Shown here: piece by piece, positions 10,900 to 20,260 of the stretch | Numbering within the stretch: position 1 is the first letter of the stretch | How the letters are laid out: each line of letters begins with the position of its first letter | DNA from: Lepidostoma basale | Taxonomy: Eukaryota > Arthropoda > Insecta > Trichoptera > Lepidostomatidae | Direction: 5' to 3' | DNA: 64,000 nucleotides | Assembly (NCBI GenBank): GCA_022606425.2 | Contig: JAHDVF020001505.1 | Location: 310,001 to 374,000, forward strand | Program-made: the position numbers and the translations under genes | The notes under the pieces: generated by a model | Told to the model about the DNA's origin: nothing | Database searches by the model: none | Seen by the model: the letters and a program-made list of their open reading frames with translations, nothing else

Positions 10900-11313
10900 T
10901 CTGCTTTTATCCTTCTTTTGCCAGTTCTATGCTTCGCTTCTATGCAGTATCTTATTTAAATTTACTAAAATCGCTTTTATGTGCTTAAATACATAACGAT
11001 TTACTCGTATAAAAATTGAACTGAAGAGTAAAATGCGAAGATCGAATTTTATGTCGGTGTCTAATAAATTTCCGACAAGTTCAATTTTATTCCAAAGCTC
11101 GTGGCAAAGGAAGCACTTTTACCTTTTTACGTACATTAATAAATTTGAACATGTCCATTAGGGAGTATTGCGTGCTGAGCGTGCGTAACTCATTACTGGC
11201 TCACTCATCCGCCAGCAAACGTTCAATCCGCACAGAAAGTAAAAAATGCAAGGAAAGATATTTATAATCTAATATATACACTGTCAATACATTAATTACT
11301 TTTTATTTTAATT
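10900..11313. other. AT-rich stretch, nothing recognised
   Basis: No feature was seen. Confidence 0.4.
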
Positions 11314-11322
11314 ATATTCTCT

Positions 11323-11854
11323 CTTAACAAGAATTTATCAATGAAAGTGAAAACGGCCGTTCACAATGGAGTTCTGGTCCCAACCCTAATGTATGGAAGC
11401 GAAGCATGGAACTGGCAGAAGAAGGATGAGAGTAGAATAAATGCGGTAGAGATGAGGTCCCTAAGACGTATGTGTGGTAGAACGATATACGACAGAATCT
11501 CGAATGCTGATATAAGAAAGGAATGTAGAGCGGAAGAAGGTATTATGAACAAAATTATGAAAGGATCGCTGCGTTGGTTCGGACATATGGAACGCATGAA
11601 TGGAGAAAGAATGGTTAAGAAAGTATACGTTAATGATCTAAATAGGGTACGAAGTCAAGGCAGACCGAGGAAAACATGGCATAACCAAATTAATCAAAAT
11701 TTAAAAGTTAGTCATGTTAGAAGTCGGAGGAATCGACGTGCGTGTATGACTCGTTGTATGAATGTGCAGGAAGCTAGAGAGGTTTGCCAGGATAAAGTTG
11801 TGTGGCGGTCCATTCTCTCTGCTTACCCCTGCGTTTTGTTTGTTTTGTTGCTTA
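11323..11854 (+). mobile_element. LINE lineage A, young 5'-truncated copy
   Basis: An open frame of about 180 codons from 11,341 gives the C-terminal part of ORF2: MKVKTAVHNGVLVPTLMYGS, then MRSLRRMCGRTIYDRISNAD, KGSLRWFGHMERMNGERMVK, RGRPRKTWHNQINQ (preceded by SQ), NRRACMTRCMNVQEAREV and VVWRSILSAYPC. It lacks the RT palm, so it cannot retrotranspose by itself. The 9-mer ATATTCTCT occurs just before it (11,314-11,322) and just after it (11,855-11,863), a plausible target duplication. It is very close in sequence to the copy at 30.28 kb, implying recent activity. Confidence 0.85.
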
Positions 11855-11975
11855 ATATTCTCTTTTCAAACTATTTATATTTCTAAATAATACATCAAAA
11901 AGTATTGTTAAAAAACTACCATTAAATAATAACAAAAGTCGAATATAAACTTTTTTTTACTGTTAAAATTTAAAC

Positions 11976-12420
11976 CAATGTTCTTCTTCTCCGGCACTAC
12001 AACCCTTGGTGGGTCATGGCCTCCTCCAAGAAACGTCTCCATCCCGCCCTCTCTCTGGCCGCCACCTCCCAGTCTTGCTGTTCCAGGACCCGACAATCTG
12101 CCACGCCACCATCCAGCCATCGCAGTCTCGGCCTACCGATGCTTCTTCGCCCTGCTGAATTGTCATTCAACACTCTTTTGGGGGGCTCCAGACCTCCCAT
12201 GCGTTGCAAGTGCCCTAGCCAGTGCAGTCTGTTAATCTTTATAAACTTGACCACGCTGACGTCCTGGTATAGATCGCAGAGCTCTGTGTTGTATCTCCTT
12301 CTCCACTTCTGACCATCCTTGATGGGTCCGAAGATTCTGCGGAGGATCTTCCTTTCGAAGCAGCTTATTTTGTTTTCATCCCGTTTAGTGAGCGTCCAAG
12401 TCTCCGAGGCATATGTTAGG
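11976..12420 (-). mobile_element. 3' end of LINE lineage F
   Basis: The minus strand gives INRLHWLGHLQRMGGLEPPK, then RVLNDNSAGRRSIGRPRLRW and WEVAARERAGWRRFLEEAM. The GHLQRM ... RGRPRxRW ... AxxRxxWRxFLEEA order is a LINE post-RT tail. It is distinct in sequence from lineages A to E, and only one copy was seen. The low-coordinate end begins with a short GAA-type tail (complement of TTCTTCTTCT). Confidence 0.75.
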
Positions 12421-12429
12421 ACTGGACAA

Positions 12430-12647
12430 TGTTATAATATCACAATTTATTTTTATTCACTGAGAGTGTCACGATAGCTGCCAACCGATGTTGGCATCAT
12501 CAGGTGTTACAATAAAAATCTAACTGTAACACATACAATAAAAATATAACTGCAGTTTTATTGTAACACCTGATGATGCCAACATCGGTTGGCGAATCAG
12601 CTGTCGCGACACTCTCAGTGAATAAAAAAATTGTGATATTATAACAG
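12430..12647. repeat. hairpin element, ~218 bp (Q-core GATGATGCC)
   Basis: The left arm, from TGTTATAATATCACAATTTA through CACTGAGAGTGTC, is answered by a right arm, from GACACTCTCAGTGAATAAAA to TTGTGATATTATAACA. Inside, both arms contain the block CCTGATGATGCCAACATCGG in opposite orientations. A diverged relative lies at 34.08-34.31 kb. Confidence 0.85.
12563..12616 (+). ncRNA. hammerhead-like motif, damaged
   Basis: CUGAUGA (12,570-12,576) is the exact hammerhead box. An extra U follows, then the 6-bp stem GCCAAC/GUUGGC with loop AUCG. The next four bases are GAAU instead of GAAA, then CAGCUG and UC. No clean helix I is seen. On the minus strand the left arm has CUGAUGA (12,497-12,503) but has lost the GAAA box. 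Treated as a decayed relative of the motif at 15.8 kb. Confidence 0.3.
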
Positions 12648-12649
12648 TG

Positions 12650-14035
12650 TTTCAAATTTTAACAGTAATAATGTTGAAGTATCATAGTGTTTCGGCCAAA
12701 TAATGGACTATTAATTTTTTTTTATTTGAGACAAAGAAAAGCAAAAAGAACCCGACAATATTACTTCTTTATCAATCGCGTAGTATCTGTTAGCGGTTAT
12801 TGTGTTTTTAGAGAGAAACTTGATGTTTTATGCAATTATAGTAGTAAAATAAAATAAAATAAATCAATAGATTATTTAAATATTTTAAGTGACATTTTAA
12901 TATAAATTTGTAGAGTTAAATCTTGTGATTGCTGTCTGCTTTTAACCCTTCATTATATGGTACAGCAAATTTGCTGGAAACTGAAAAATCTACTAATGTT
13001 TGTAGAGATTTGTTTTATTTCGTATACAATATATTTTTATTGTACTCTGCAATCAATATTCTCATCGACATATCAATGTGGTACACCATCCATCACTAGT
13101 GGCGGTAGTTTAAAAAAAAATCAACTTTATTTTGATATTGTGTTAAAAGGTGACCGATTTCTATTACTGTCAGCTTATTTGACCCATTTTGAGATAATTC
13201 TTTTGAAATTAATAATTAAAACTAGCCAGCTGAGTATTTTTATCGTATTCAATAATTTATTGTGTATAATAATAAAATGTGTTATAAATATTATTAATTG
13301 CAGCAACCCATTTATTCCGATATACTCGTATTGGTCAATTCGAGTATATTTATTTATCAATATTTTCTTCTTTAATGATCGAAATATTCTTAGCTTTAAT
13401 GTTGTCTTCACTTGTTTTAGGCTTAACTGTTGCTGTTACTTATTGTTTATTAAAATGTTTTTAGATTTATATCAACTATCTGAACCAACAAAAAATGTAA
13501 CGAAATCAATTCCGCAAATATCTAAATAAATAAGGATATAAATAAACAAAATCTTTATTTAATAATTATTATCATATATTATATTTTGCTACTAATACTT
13601 GTTTATTTCTATTTTTAAAATCTTGCAATGGAGGGTCAAAATGTTATTTAATGATTTTTAAAATCATCTGAACGAATATTACGGCAGGACTACTTAAAAT
13701 ACACACATTCCTAATTTTATTTCATCAATTTAAGGTACGTCCGTGTATGGACACAAATATGTAACATTTCGAATGCGTACGAGTATGGGACATACTTGGG
13801 TATAACGTAAGCTTATAAAAAATCTATGCGTGACAATGTATTTTCAATTAATTGAAAAAGACTCCAAAGTTGTTGTTTTTTTCGCTAGGTGTGTCTGTTG
13901 GACGCACAAAATAAAATTTGTTTGTTATATTGTGAAATATTGGATCATTTAATTGTGAGTTTTGATAATGAAATGTAGGCAATACGAATGCATCACAGGT
14001 TGGAATTTTTTTTTAAACATTTTTATAATACATTT
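12650..14035. other. AT-rich stretch with one long chance frame
   Basis: A 190-codon open frame at 12,957-13,529 is dominated by Ile, Phe, Leu, Tyr and Asn, as expected from AT-rich noncoding sequence. It shows no domain or stable codon signature, so I do not call it a gene. No repeat termini were seen. Confidence 0.4.
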
Positions 14036-14099
14036 ATTTAATTACATCAATCTACCAACTTTGGTTGAAAAAATAGCTCTATATATAATATCCCCACCA

Positions 14100-14452
14100 C
14101 AAACACCGACTTGATTTCTCATACTCCTCACGTCTTCGTCAGCTTGCATCCATTCAGTGCTGGACATAAGCCTCTCCACCCCCACGCCATCTCTCTCGGT
14201 CTCTCGCCAGTCTTCTCCAGGCCCTTCCCGCTGTCCGCGAAATATCTCCACATGGTTGGCTGTCTTAGGACACTTCTCCGACCCAACCTTGGCCTCCATG
14301 CGTGCGTCTTCTAATCTCCACGTTGGGTATATGGTCTCTAAATGAGATACCCAACATGGATCTTTCCATGGCCCGTTGTGCAACTTTGATTTTGTGCATT
14401 GCTCCTTTAGTTAACCTCCATGTCTCGCATCCATAGGTCATCACAGGTAACA
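14100..14452 (-). mobile_element. LINE lineage D fragment
   Basis: The minus strand begins with MLPVMTYGCETWRLTKGAMH, then KVAQRAMERSMLGISFRDHI and PNVEIRRRT, landmarks of the segment between the RT palm and the terminal GHVAR block. After an internal break it continues with a tail matching 41.4 kb (REGPGEDWRETERDGVGVER, then LMSSTEWMQADED). At least one deletion removes the GHVAR and RGRP blocks. Confidence 0.75.
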
Positions 14453-14665
14453 CACACTCCTCGCGTGGCCGACATTTAATATTTAGTTGATTTGATCATG
14501 TCACTTTCCCCGGTCTTTCTCTATTTCTTGTTACATTTACGCGGTTTATATATATTTATATATTTTTTTCATTCATTCCAAATATGTTATTCCCACTTCA
14601 TTTGCTTCTTACAGTTGAATATGACACTCTATCATATACAGACTTACCACAAATTTGTATAAGAT
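14453..14665 (-). mobile_element. LINE lineage A internal fragment
   Basis: Complements of the lineage A blocks CGTGGCCGACATTTAATATT and CTTTCCCCGGTCTTTCTCTA are present, interrupted by a short AT-rich segment. There is no tail and no frame. Confidence 0.5.
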
Positions 14666-14689
14666 ATCTCATATCTATATCAGATGCAA

Positions 14690-15292
14690 ATTGCTTGTAG
14701 ACGATAAACCCATAGAACAGGTCATGACGTTCAGATATCTGGGTGTAGAGATATCTAGTTGCAGCGACCTATATAATGAAGTTAAAAAAACAGACTGATA
14801 AAGCTGCAGTTATCTCCGGATTTCTAAGGGACACTGTCTGGGACAATAAGCATATGCTAGTGTAAAAGCAAAGTTAGAATTTATAAAACATGCATCAGGC
14901 CCATAATGACATACGGAATCGAAGCAAGAGCAGACACTGTCAGAGCCAAACATCTCTTAAGAGTAGCAGAAATGAGAACATTGCGACCTGGGGAGAACCC
15001 TAAGAGATAAGATACCTAATGAATAAATTCGCAAATCTTGTAAAATTGAAGACATAATGAGATGGAGTAGGCAGAGAAGACGATTCTGGAGGGACCACAT
15101 CGAGAGAATGGATCCAGCAAGAATCCTGAATATTATGATGCACACGAGACTCCAAAGGGTCTTCGATCACCAGGACGACCACCAAAGAGATGGAGAGAAG
15201 GCTGGTCGTCTTCGTCACAGGAAGAAAGTTGACATCCTGCATAAACAGATTGCAAGATCTACAAACAGAAGAAGAAAAAGAATTTGTAAAAA
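14690..15292 (+). mobile_element. LINE lineage C (YADD lineage) 3' fragment
   Basis: The plus strand reads in order a VMTFRYLGVEIS block, an RPIMTYGIEARADTVRAKHL-like block, a decayed VAEMRTLR segment, and then an intact MRWSRQRRRFWRDHIERMDP with ARILNIMMHTR. A GRPPKRW-like block follows in another frame. It ends in AGAAGAAGAAAAAGAATTTG. The lineage is shared with 31.8-32.4 kb (minus) and 40.5-41.3 kb, where the RT catalytic motif is still visible. Several frameshifts are present. Confidence 0.8.
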
Positions 15293-15816
15293 ATGCGGGT
15301 CCAATGAATTGAATACAAGGGCTTTATTGTTTGACCAAAGTGCATAATCACCAGAAAAATAATTATCGGAGTGGAAAGTACATTTTATGTTTGTAATTTC
15401 AAATTGGTTACCCCTGGAAAGGGTGGTCGCCTCCCTCGCGCTTGGAGCGCCACTATGCAGGGCAGAGAATACATTCAAGAAAAAGTACAAACGACTGTCC
15501 CATTGTTTCCATGGCAAGTGCCCGCTGTGTTGTTTCACGACATTTTCAGCTTCCAGCCGGAAACGGATACTTAACAGAAACAACTATTACTCGCCCGAGA
15601 GATCGCGAATTGATGCAGTCGTTTCAGCTTACTCTCAAGTACACGCTCAATGGTGTATTTTTATAAATATACACTTTGATTTATTGTTTCTTGAACAATG
15701 ATGTAAAACTTATTTAAAGTTAAGGCATTTACACTGTGGAATTCCATAGTAATCTACTTTGGGAATTAAAAAAACATTGTTTAGACCACTTTTTTAATAA
15801 TAATAAAATATTAAAA

Positions 15817-15857
15817 TACACGACATGTTTCAGAGGATACCTCCATCTTCAGGTGTA
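15817..15857 (-). ncRNA. candidate hammerhead ribozyme, best core
   Basis: Read 5' to 3' on the minus strand: UACAC, CUGAAGA, U, GGAGG-UAU-CCUCU, GAAA, CAUG, UC, GUGUA. CUGAAGA fits the hammerhead consensus C3-U4-G5-A6-N7-G8-A9 exactly, and GAAA fits G12-A13-A14-A15.1. UC supplies U16.1 and the cleavage-site C17. UACAC and GUGUA are perfect 5-bp complements at the two positions where helix I must lie. Helix II is five pairs, one of them G-U. Helix III would be only A-U and C-G around AU, too short for a hairpin, but ACAUGU is self-complementary, so a dimer could form. The one departure is the extra U before helix II. Cleavage activity is untested. Confidence 0.5.
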
Positions 15858-16137
15858 AAAAATATAACAAAATTAATCATTTATTATTTAATCAAATTAA
15901 TCATTTATTTATTTATTTCTATATAAATTATATCTTTTGAAATGTATTTTTTCTGAATTATATTATCATCATGTATTATTATTATTTAATGTTATTTATT
16001 ATTTTACTGTTAAAAAATAATTGTTAGTACCTACTTATAACAAATAGCCCAACTTAATTTTTAATTTTGAATTTTTGTATCGAATTTTAAATGCGTTTTT
16101 TATTAGTCTTTATTTGTTTCGTTTTTGTTATATTTTT

Positions 16138-16178
16138 TATACCTAAAGATGGAGGTATCCTCTGAAACATGTCGTGTA
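16138..16178 (+). ncRNA. hammerhead-like motif, second arm, core mutated
   Basis: Mirror copy of 15,817-15,857: UAUAC, CUAAAGA, U, GGAGG-UAU-CCUCU, GAAA, CAUG, UC, GUGUA. Helix I is retained through a U-G wobble (UAUAC with GUGUA), but the invariant G5 is A, which should abolish cleavage. Confidence 0.4.
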
Positions 16179-16264
16179 TTTTAATATTTATTTATTAAAA
16201 AAGTGGTCTAAACAATGTTTTTTAATTCCCAAAGTAGATTAATGATGTAAAACTCCGAATTAAA

Positions 16265-16448
16265 TAATTAATACGAATGATAACGTAAGTTTTCTAGAAG
16301 TTTTATTATATTTTATGGGAATGAAATATTTCGCCCTTCTAAGGCATTATCAAATGTCATTTGATAATGCCTTAGAAGGGCGAGACATGTCATGCCCAAA
16401 ATATATAATAAAACTTCTATAAAACTGACATTTTCATTCGTATTAATT
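16265..16448. repeat. hairpin MITE, ~184 bp
   Basis: Arms run from AATTAATACGAATGATAACG to CAAATG and back to TTTTCATTCGTATTAATT. The inner stem CATTTGATAATGCCTTAGAA is long and nearly perfect around 16,357. A GGGCGAGACATGTCATGCCC block has the GAAAC-ATG-TC flavour but a broken catalytic box (UUGAUAA). Relatives lie at 4.5, 23.1, 49.0, 57.95 and 62.0 kb. Confidence 0.8.
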
Positions 16449-17100
16449 ATTAATTTTCCTCTATGATTAGGTAATTGAACAACTTTGGAATTATTTTTGT
16501 GGGGATATACGAAATCGTTAGTTTATACTGATAAACCAGAAATGACGGACGATTCGGAGCCAAAAATTGCCATGTCATTGCTGATACACGACCCCAACTG
16601 TCGCAAACAGCATTTTTTTTAATTGAACATCCGGTTTACGCTTTATTTGAGTTTTGGTACTGATATGCTTAACACATTGACTTCCCAAAGCCAATCACTC
16701 AGATTTTCTATGCCAATCGTAAGCGACCAAACACGGATTAGTCTGTTTTTCTACCCTACTGGAAATAATTCCCACAATTACGTAAATAACTATATCGTTT
16801 CAAATTTTAGCTACTCGTTTACAAAGAATGTTTAATACGAACATAATTTTTTTATATAAATATGCCAGCGCCCTTGAGATGAGTAATTCATAAAAATGGC
16901 GCTTTATAAATTATCCAATTTATTATATTATTATTAAACTTTTTTTTTTAATTTGTTGGTAAAAAAGTGTTCAAATTATATTTAAAAACAAACGGAATAA
17001 AATTATATTTCTAAAAAGTCAGTGTCATAGCCATTAGCACCTTTTTTATGTATTTTATTTCATTTTTAATTTTAGATGTACTGTGATTTTCCATAATTAC
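16449..17100. other. AT-rich stretch, nothing recognised
   Basis: A 70-codon frame at 16,623-16,835 shows no features. No repeat termini were seen. Confidence 0.4.
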
Positions 17101-17114
17101 GAATTTTTAAGAAT

Positions 17115-17275
17115 TAAAACACTGTTTTTTCCACTTTTGAGTTTATTTTTCTCGACCTGTTTCGAAGGCTTACACCTTCATCATCGGGAGAACGATATAA
17201 ACTGATGACCCGATGATGAAGGTGTAGGCCTTCGAAACATGTCGAGAAAAATAAACTCAATAGTGGAAAAACCGT
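17115..17275. repeat. hairpin element with hammerhead-like arms (R family)
   Basis: The arms AACACTGTTTTTTCCACTTT ... TTTATTTTTCTCGAC and GTCGAGAAAAATAAACTCAA ... GTGGAAAAACCGTG are inverted repeats around 17,195. A one-armed relative is at 41.9 kb, and a more diverged one is at 23.8 kb next to a K repeat. Confidence 0.85.
17149..17192 (-). ncRNA. candidate hammerhead ribozyme, U4C core
   Basis: On the minus strand: UUCUC, CCGAUGA, U, GAAGG-loop-CCUUC, GAAA, CAGG, UC, GAGAA. The helix I strands UUCUC and GAGAA pair perfectly over 5 bp at the correct places, and helix II is five pairs. The catalytic box differs from CUGANGA only at U4 (C here). That C recurs in the plus-strand arm and at 41.9 kb, so it is ancestral to this family. 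Reduced or no activity is expected. Confidence 0.4.
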
Positions 17276-17279
17276 GATT

Positions 17280-17875
17280 AAATTCATTGAAATTTGTTAT
17301 TTCATTTTAATATTCTATATCGATTACGTGAAATTTCATATACGTAGATCGTATATTAAATTTATTTATTAATCTTAACCAAACTTAATAGCAGACAACG
17401 TTACCAAAACTGTGCGGAAAAAATCATTGTAAGATTTGGTTTACAGCTTATATTAAATACAAAGTAATATATGGCTTTGAAATGCGAAATTTATAACAAC
17501 AGTCCTCATGATCGAGATATTCTACCTGAAAATATAATAATTTGATTTCATTGTAAGTATTCCGCTTGTTAGTTCCCCTGGTAATACATTAAGCTATTTA
17601 TAATCCTATATACATCTTTCAAAAGGCAAGAAGCCACAAAGAATGAGAATCTCCCTCCCGAAGATAATCCTAAATAAGGTAAAATGGGTCGACAACATCA
17701 CGGACACCTTGATATACAATGTGAAATGAATTCAAAACATTTGAAAGATAAAAATGGAAAAATGTATTTTTCGTATTTCAAGAGAAAAGTTAAATTGGAT
17801 ATAAAATATATGTGTTGTTTTTGAAGTATTGTCTAGTTTACAGTTTTTTTCTTAAACTTACTCGGAATTGAAAAA
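17280..17875. other. AT-rich stretch, nothing recognised
   Basis: No feature was seen. Confidence 0.4.
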
Positions 17876-17879
17876 ACAA

Positions 17880-17960
17880 CGCTGTTTATGTTCCACTTTG
17901 ATTTATAAAATAAAAATATCAACCACGACATGTTTCAGATGTGACCTCCATCCTCTATTC
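17880..17960 (-). repeat. half hairpin of the 15.8-kb family
   Basis: The complement reads GAGGATGGAGGTCACATCTG then AAACATGTCGTGG, aligning with the ribozyme-like block at 15.8 kb but with altered boxes (UAGAGGA for CUGAAGA). There is no partner arm. Confidence 0.45.
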
Positions 17961-18054
17961 ACACCTTTTCCTTAAATATCCTTTCTAATTTTAGTCTGCC
18001 AAGCTGCTACTCCCAATAATAATTTGAACTGTACATTATTCGATTATTAGTATC

Positions 18055-18426
18055 CAGGCGATGAAATAAGAAAGAAATGTAGGGCAGATAACTGCATCAC
18101 GGATAAAATTTAAAAAAAGATCCCTGAGATGGTTTGGACATATGGAACGAATGGATGAAAGTAGAATGGTTAAAAAGTTGTACACAAGCAGCGTGAGTGG
18201 AAAAGGAACCCGAGGACGACCAAGGAAAACATGGCATGACCAAATTAATCAATTACTAAAAGGCGGTCACATTCGAAGTCGGAATAATCGACGTGCGTGC
18301 ATGGTACGATGTATGAATGTAGAGGGATCTCGAGAGGTATGCCAGGACAGAGCCTTGTGGCGATCCATCCTCTCTGCCTACCCCTCCAGTGAATTGGCGT
18401 GATGGTTAGTTAGTTAGTTAGTTAGT
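18055..18426 (+). mobile_element. LINE lineage A 3' end with GTTA tail
   Basis: From 18,142 an open frame of 86 codons reads MERMDESRMVKKLYTSSVSG, then RGRPRKTWHDQINQLLKGGH, RNNRRACMVRCMNVEGSREV and CQDRALWRSILSAYPSS. The GGCGTGATGG terminus and GTTAGTTAGTTAGTTAG follow. It is 5'-truncated, and one subfamily apart from the 11.3 and 30.3 kb copies. Confidence 0.85.
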
Positions 18427-18456
18427 ATCCAGGCAAAATATTTATTTTTAAATGTA

Positions 18457-18722
18457 ACTAACTAACTAACTAACCATCACGCCGTCTCCCCGAAAGGGTA
18501 GACAGAAAGAATGGACTGCCACATTTTGTTACACCACCGATGCGGCACTACATCTTTCTCTATTCATCTCCGCGAGAGACGCGGTGTGATGGTTTGCGAA
18601 CGTTATCGCCACCAATAGGCATCTCCTGCGCACACTTCCAACGTCCACAAAATAAATCTAAAAGAAATTATATAAAATACACTGATATAAAATAACATAA
18701 CAAAATAAAAATAATTAACACA
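18457..18722 (-). mobile_element. SINE with a lineage A LINE tail (chimera)
   Basis: The low end is the complement of the lineage A terminus (TAACTAACTAACTAACCATC). The other part is unrelated to the LINE and matches 36.24-36.45 and 58.5-58.76 kb, with the shared block GAGATGCCTATTGGTGGCGA. It faces the GTTA tail of the previous LINE head to head across about 30 bases. Confidence 0.75.
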
Positions 18723-18779
18723 TAATGTTAAAAATAATTAACACACAAAGAAAGACTTATTATGTAAAGATAAAATAGT

Positions 18780-19352
18780 ATGACTTATGTAGAGAATAAT
18801 TGTATATGAAGGTACGCAGAACTTTGGAGCACAGCGCAGAGACGAGAGTAGACAAAAGGAGAGACCATTGGGAGGTGGTGGCAGCACCACGGCCAACGTT
18901 TTACCCTGCTCTTGATACCCCAACGTGAGTCAAGGATTGGATTATTAATCCACATGAGAACTCGCAACAGTGAAGGACAATCTTCCTCAGATACAAGGGA
19001 TAGCCTATGATGATAGCTCCGACAGCGACAGCACAAATTGTTTTACCAACCGGCCACCAGAACCAATCTGCCTCTGGTGACACCGGTAGGAACAGCAATT
19101 AGTCTGCTGAACGCGGTCTCCTCGGAGATCGACGTCTTTTATATTAGTGAAGGTACGTTCAGGGGAAAAATACTCTTGACTTTAGAAAGTATCTTGTCTT
19201 CCTAATGTCGAACCATCTCTAATGCGTTCCTGGTACTTTGTTGTATTTTTATAATATTTTACCTGTACTCAATAGATGCCTTAAACATTTTCCTGTTTGT
19301 AATGTCTTTTGAGTTAATAAACTGATTTGATTTGAGTTGATTTGATTTGATA
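18780..19352 (+). mobile_element. CR1/Jockey-like LINE 3' end with GATTT tail
   Basis: From about 19,020 the plus strand carries the terminal block of this LINE: a decayed RLFYLP-type segment, then PVGTAISLLNAVSSEIDVF-like codons. A 3' UTR follows, ending in TTGAGTTAATAAACTGATTT and a GATTT-type pentamer repeat. The same 3' end occurs at 24.33 and 46.68 kb on the minus strand. The 18,780-19,000 part is less certain. Confidence 0.7.
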
Positions 19353-19354
19353 TG

Positions 19355-20125
19355 GTACACTAACATGACAAAAATACTATATATAGATTAGTCCAGAATT
19401 CTTAATAATTCAATTGTCTTTCGTCTAACAAGATTTTTTCAGTTTTTTTTTATCTATTATGTAAAGCCAATTTATTAATACTGAAATAAAAACAATTTTA
19501 GCATTTCATAAAAAAATATATAGTTATTGTTCCATTCTACAATTCTATTGTTCAATAAAGACTGTACTCACAAAACGAACGTTATTACCTGTAAACACAT
19601 AATCTTAATTAGATTTTTTATTGTAGTGAAAATCGTTATTGTTCTTCCACTCGATGACATAAAAAAATTAATGGAATTTCCAATGTAAATTTATCCATGT
19701 GGACAAGCGGAAAATATTCGTTTTCGGTTAACCTGTTTTAATTTTTTGCTAGCGGAAAAGTAATCAAAGATTTGATTGCTTTTGTACGAACCACTATAAA
19801 TTGCTTTTTTTTCAATGATAGTTTTCGCTTTGTAATCAAGCGAAATATTTCTGCCGCAGAGGTGTGTGCAGAATGCTTCACAATTCGAAATTCAAAACCA
19901 TTCCAATTTACAATTTTTTGAATGGCTTCAAGTGCAGCTCTACCAACATCCAATCTAAAAACAAGTTTCCATTATAAAACCCGGCTCTTGTTTGAAAACT
20001 TTCATTTGCTTTTGATTTTTTTTTTACTTTCGCATTATAATAGCATGTTTTCAGTTTAAATGAAATAATATAAAAGCGGTTTAAATATTTACCAGTTATA
20101 CAATAATAAAAAAAACCTATTATAT
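19355..20125. other. AT-rich stretch, nothing recognised
   Basis: Short frames only. No repeat termini were seen. Confidence 0.4.
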
Positions 20126-20127
20126 TT

Positions 20128-20205
20128 AACTAACTAACTATCACGGTGGTTTCCTGGAGAGGTAGGCAGAGATAATGGATGGCCACACTGTTCTATCCCA
20201 GGGGA
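20128..20205 (-). mobile_element. LINE lineage A tail remnant
   Basis: AACTAACTAACTATCACGG and GAGGTAGGCAGAGATAATGG match the last ~75 bases of the lineage in inverted orientation. Nothing more remains. Confidence 0.6.
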
Positions 20206-20260
20206 ATTATTTTATTTTCTGTTAGAATACGAGTACTTTTGGAGTGAGGTGTGTATATAT

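Larger units (their letters stand above)
15751..16242. repeat. hairpin element, ~490 bp, with hammerhead-like arms
   Basis: The outer arms AATCTACTTTGGGAATTAAA ... GTTTAGACCACTTTTTTAA (15,751-15,796) and their reverse complement (about 16,193-16,241) enclose an AT-rich centre. Just inside each arm is a GACATGTTTC / GAAACATGTC block with the ribozyme-like order described separately. Half copies lie at 17.9 and 27.4 kb. Confidence 0.85.

Noticed and set aside
12957..13529. 190-codon open frame on the plus strand
   Set aside because: Composition is Ile/Phe/Leu/Tyr/Asn-rich as expected from AT-rich noncoding DNA. No domain, no start context and no homologous repeat in the window.
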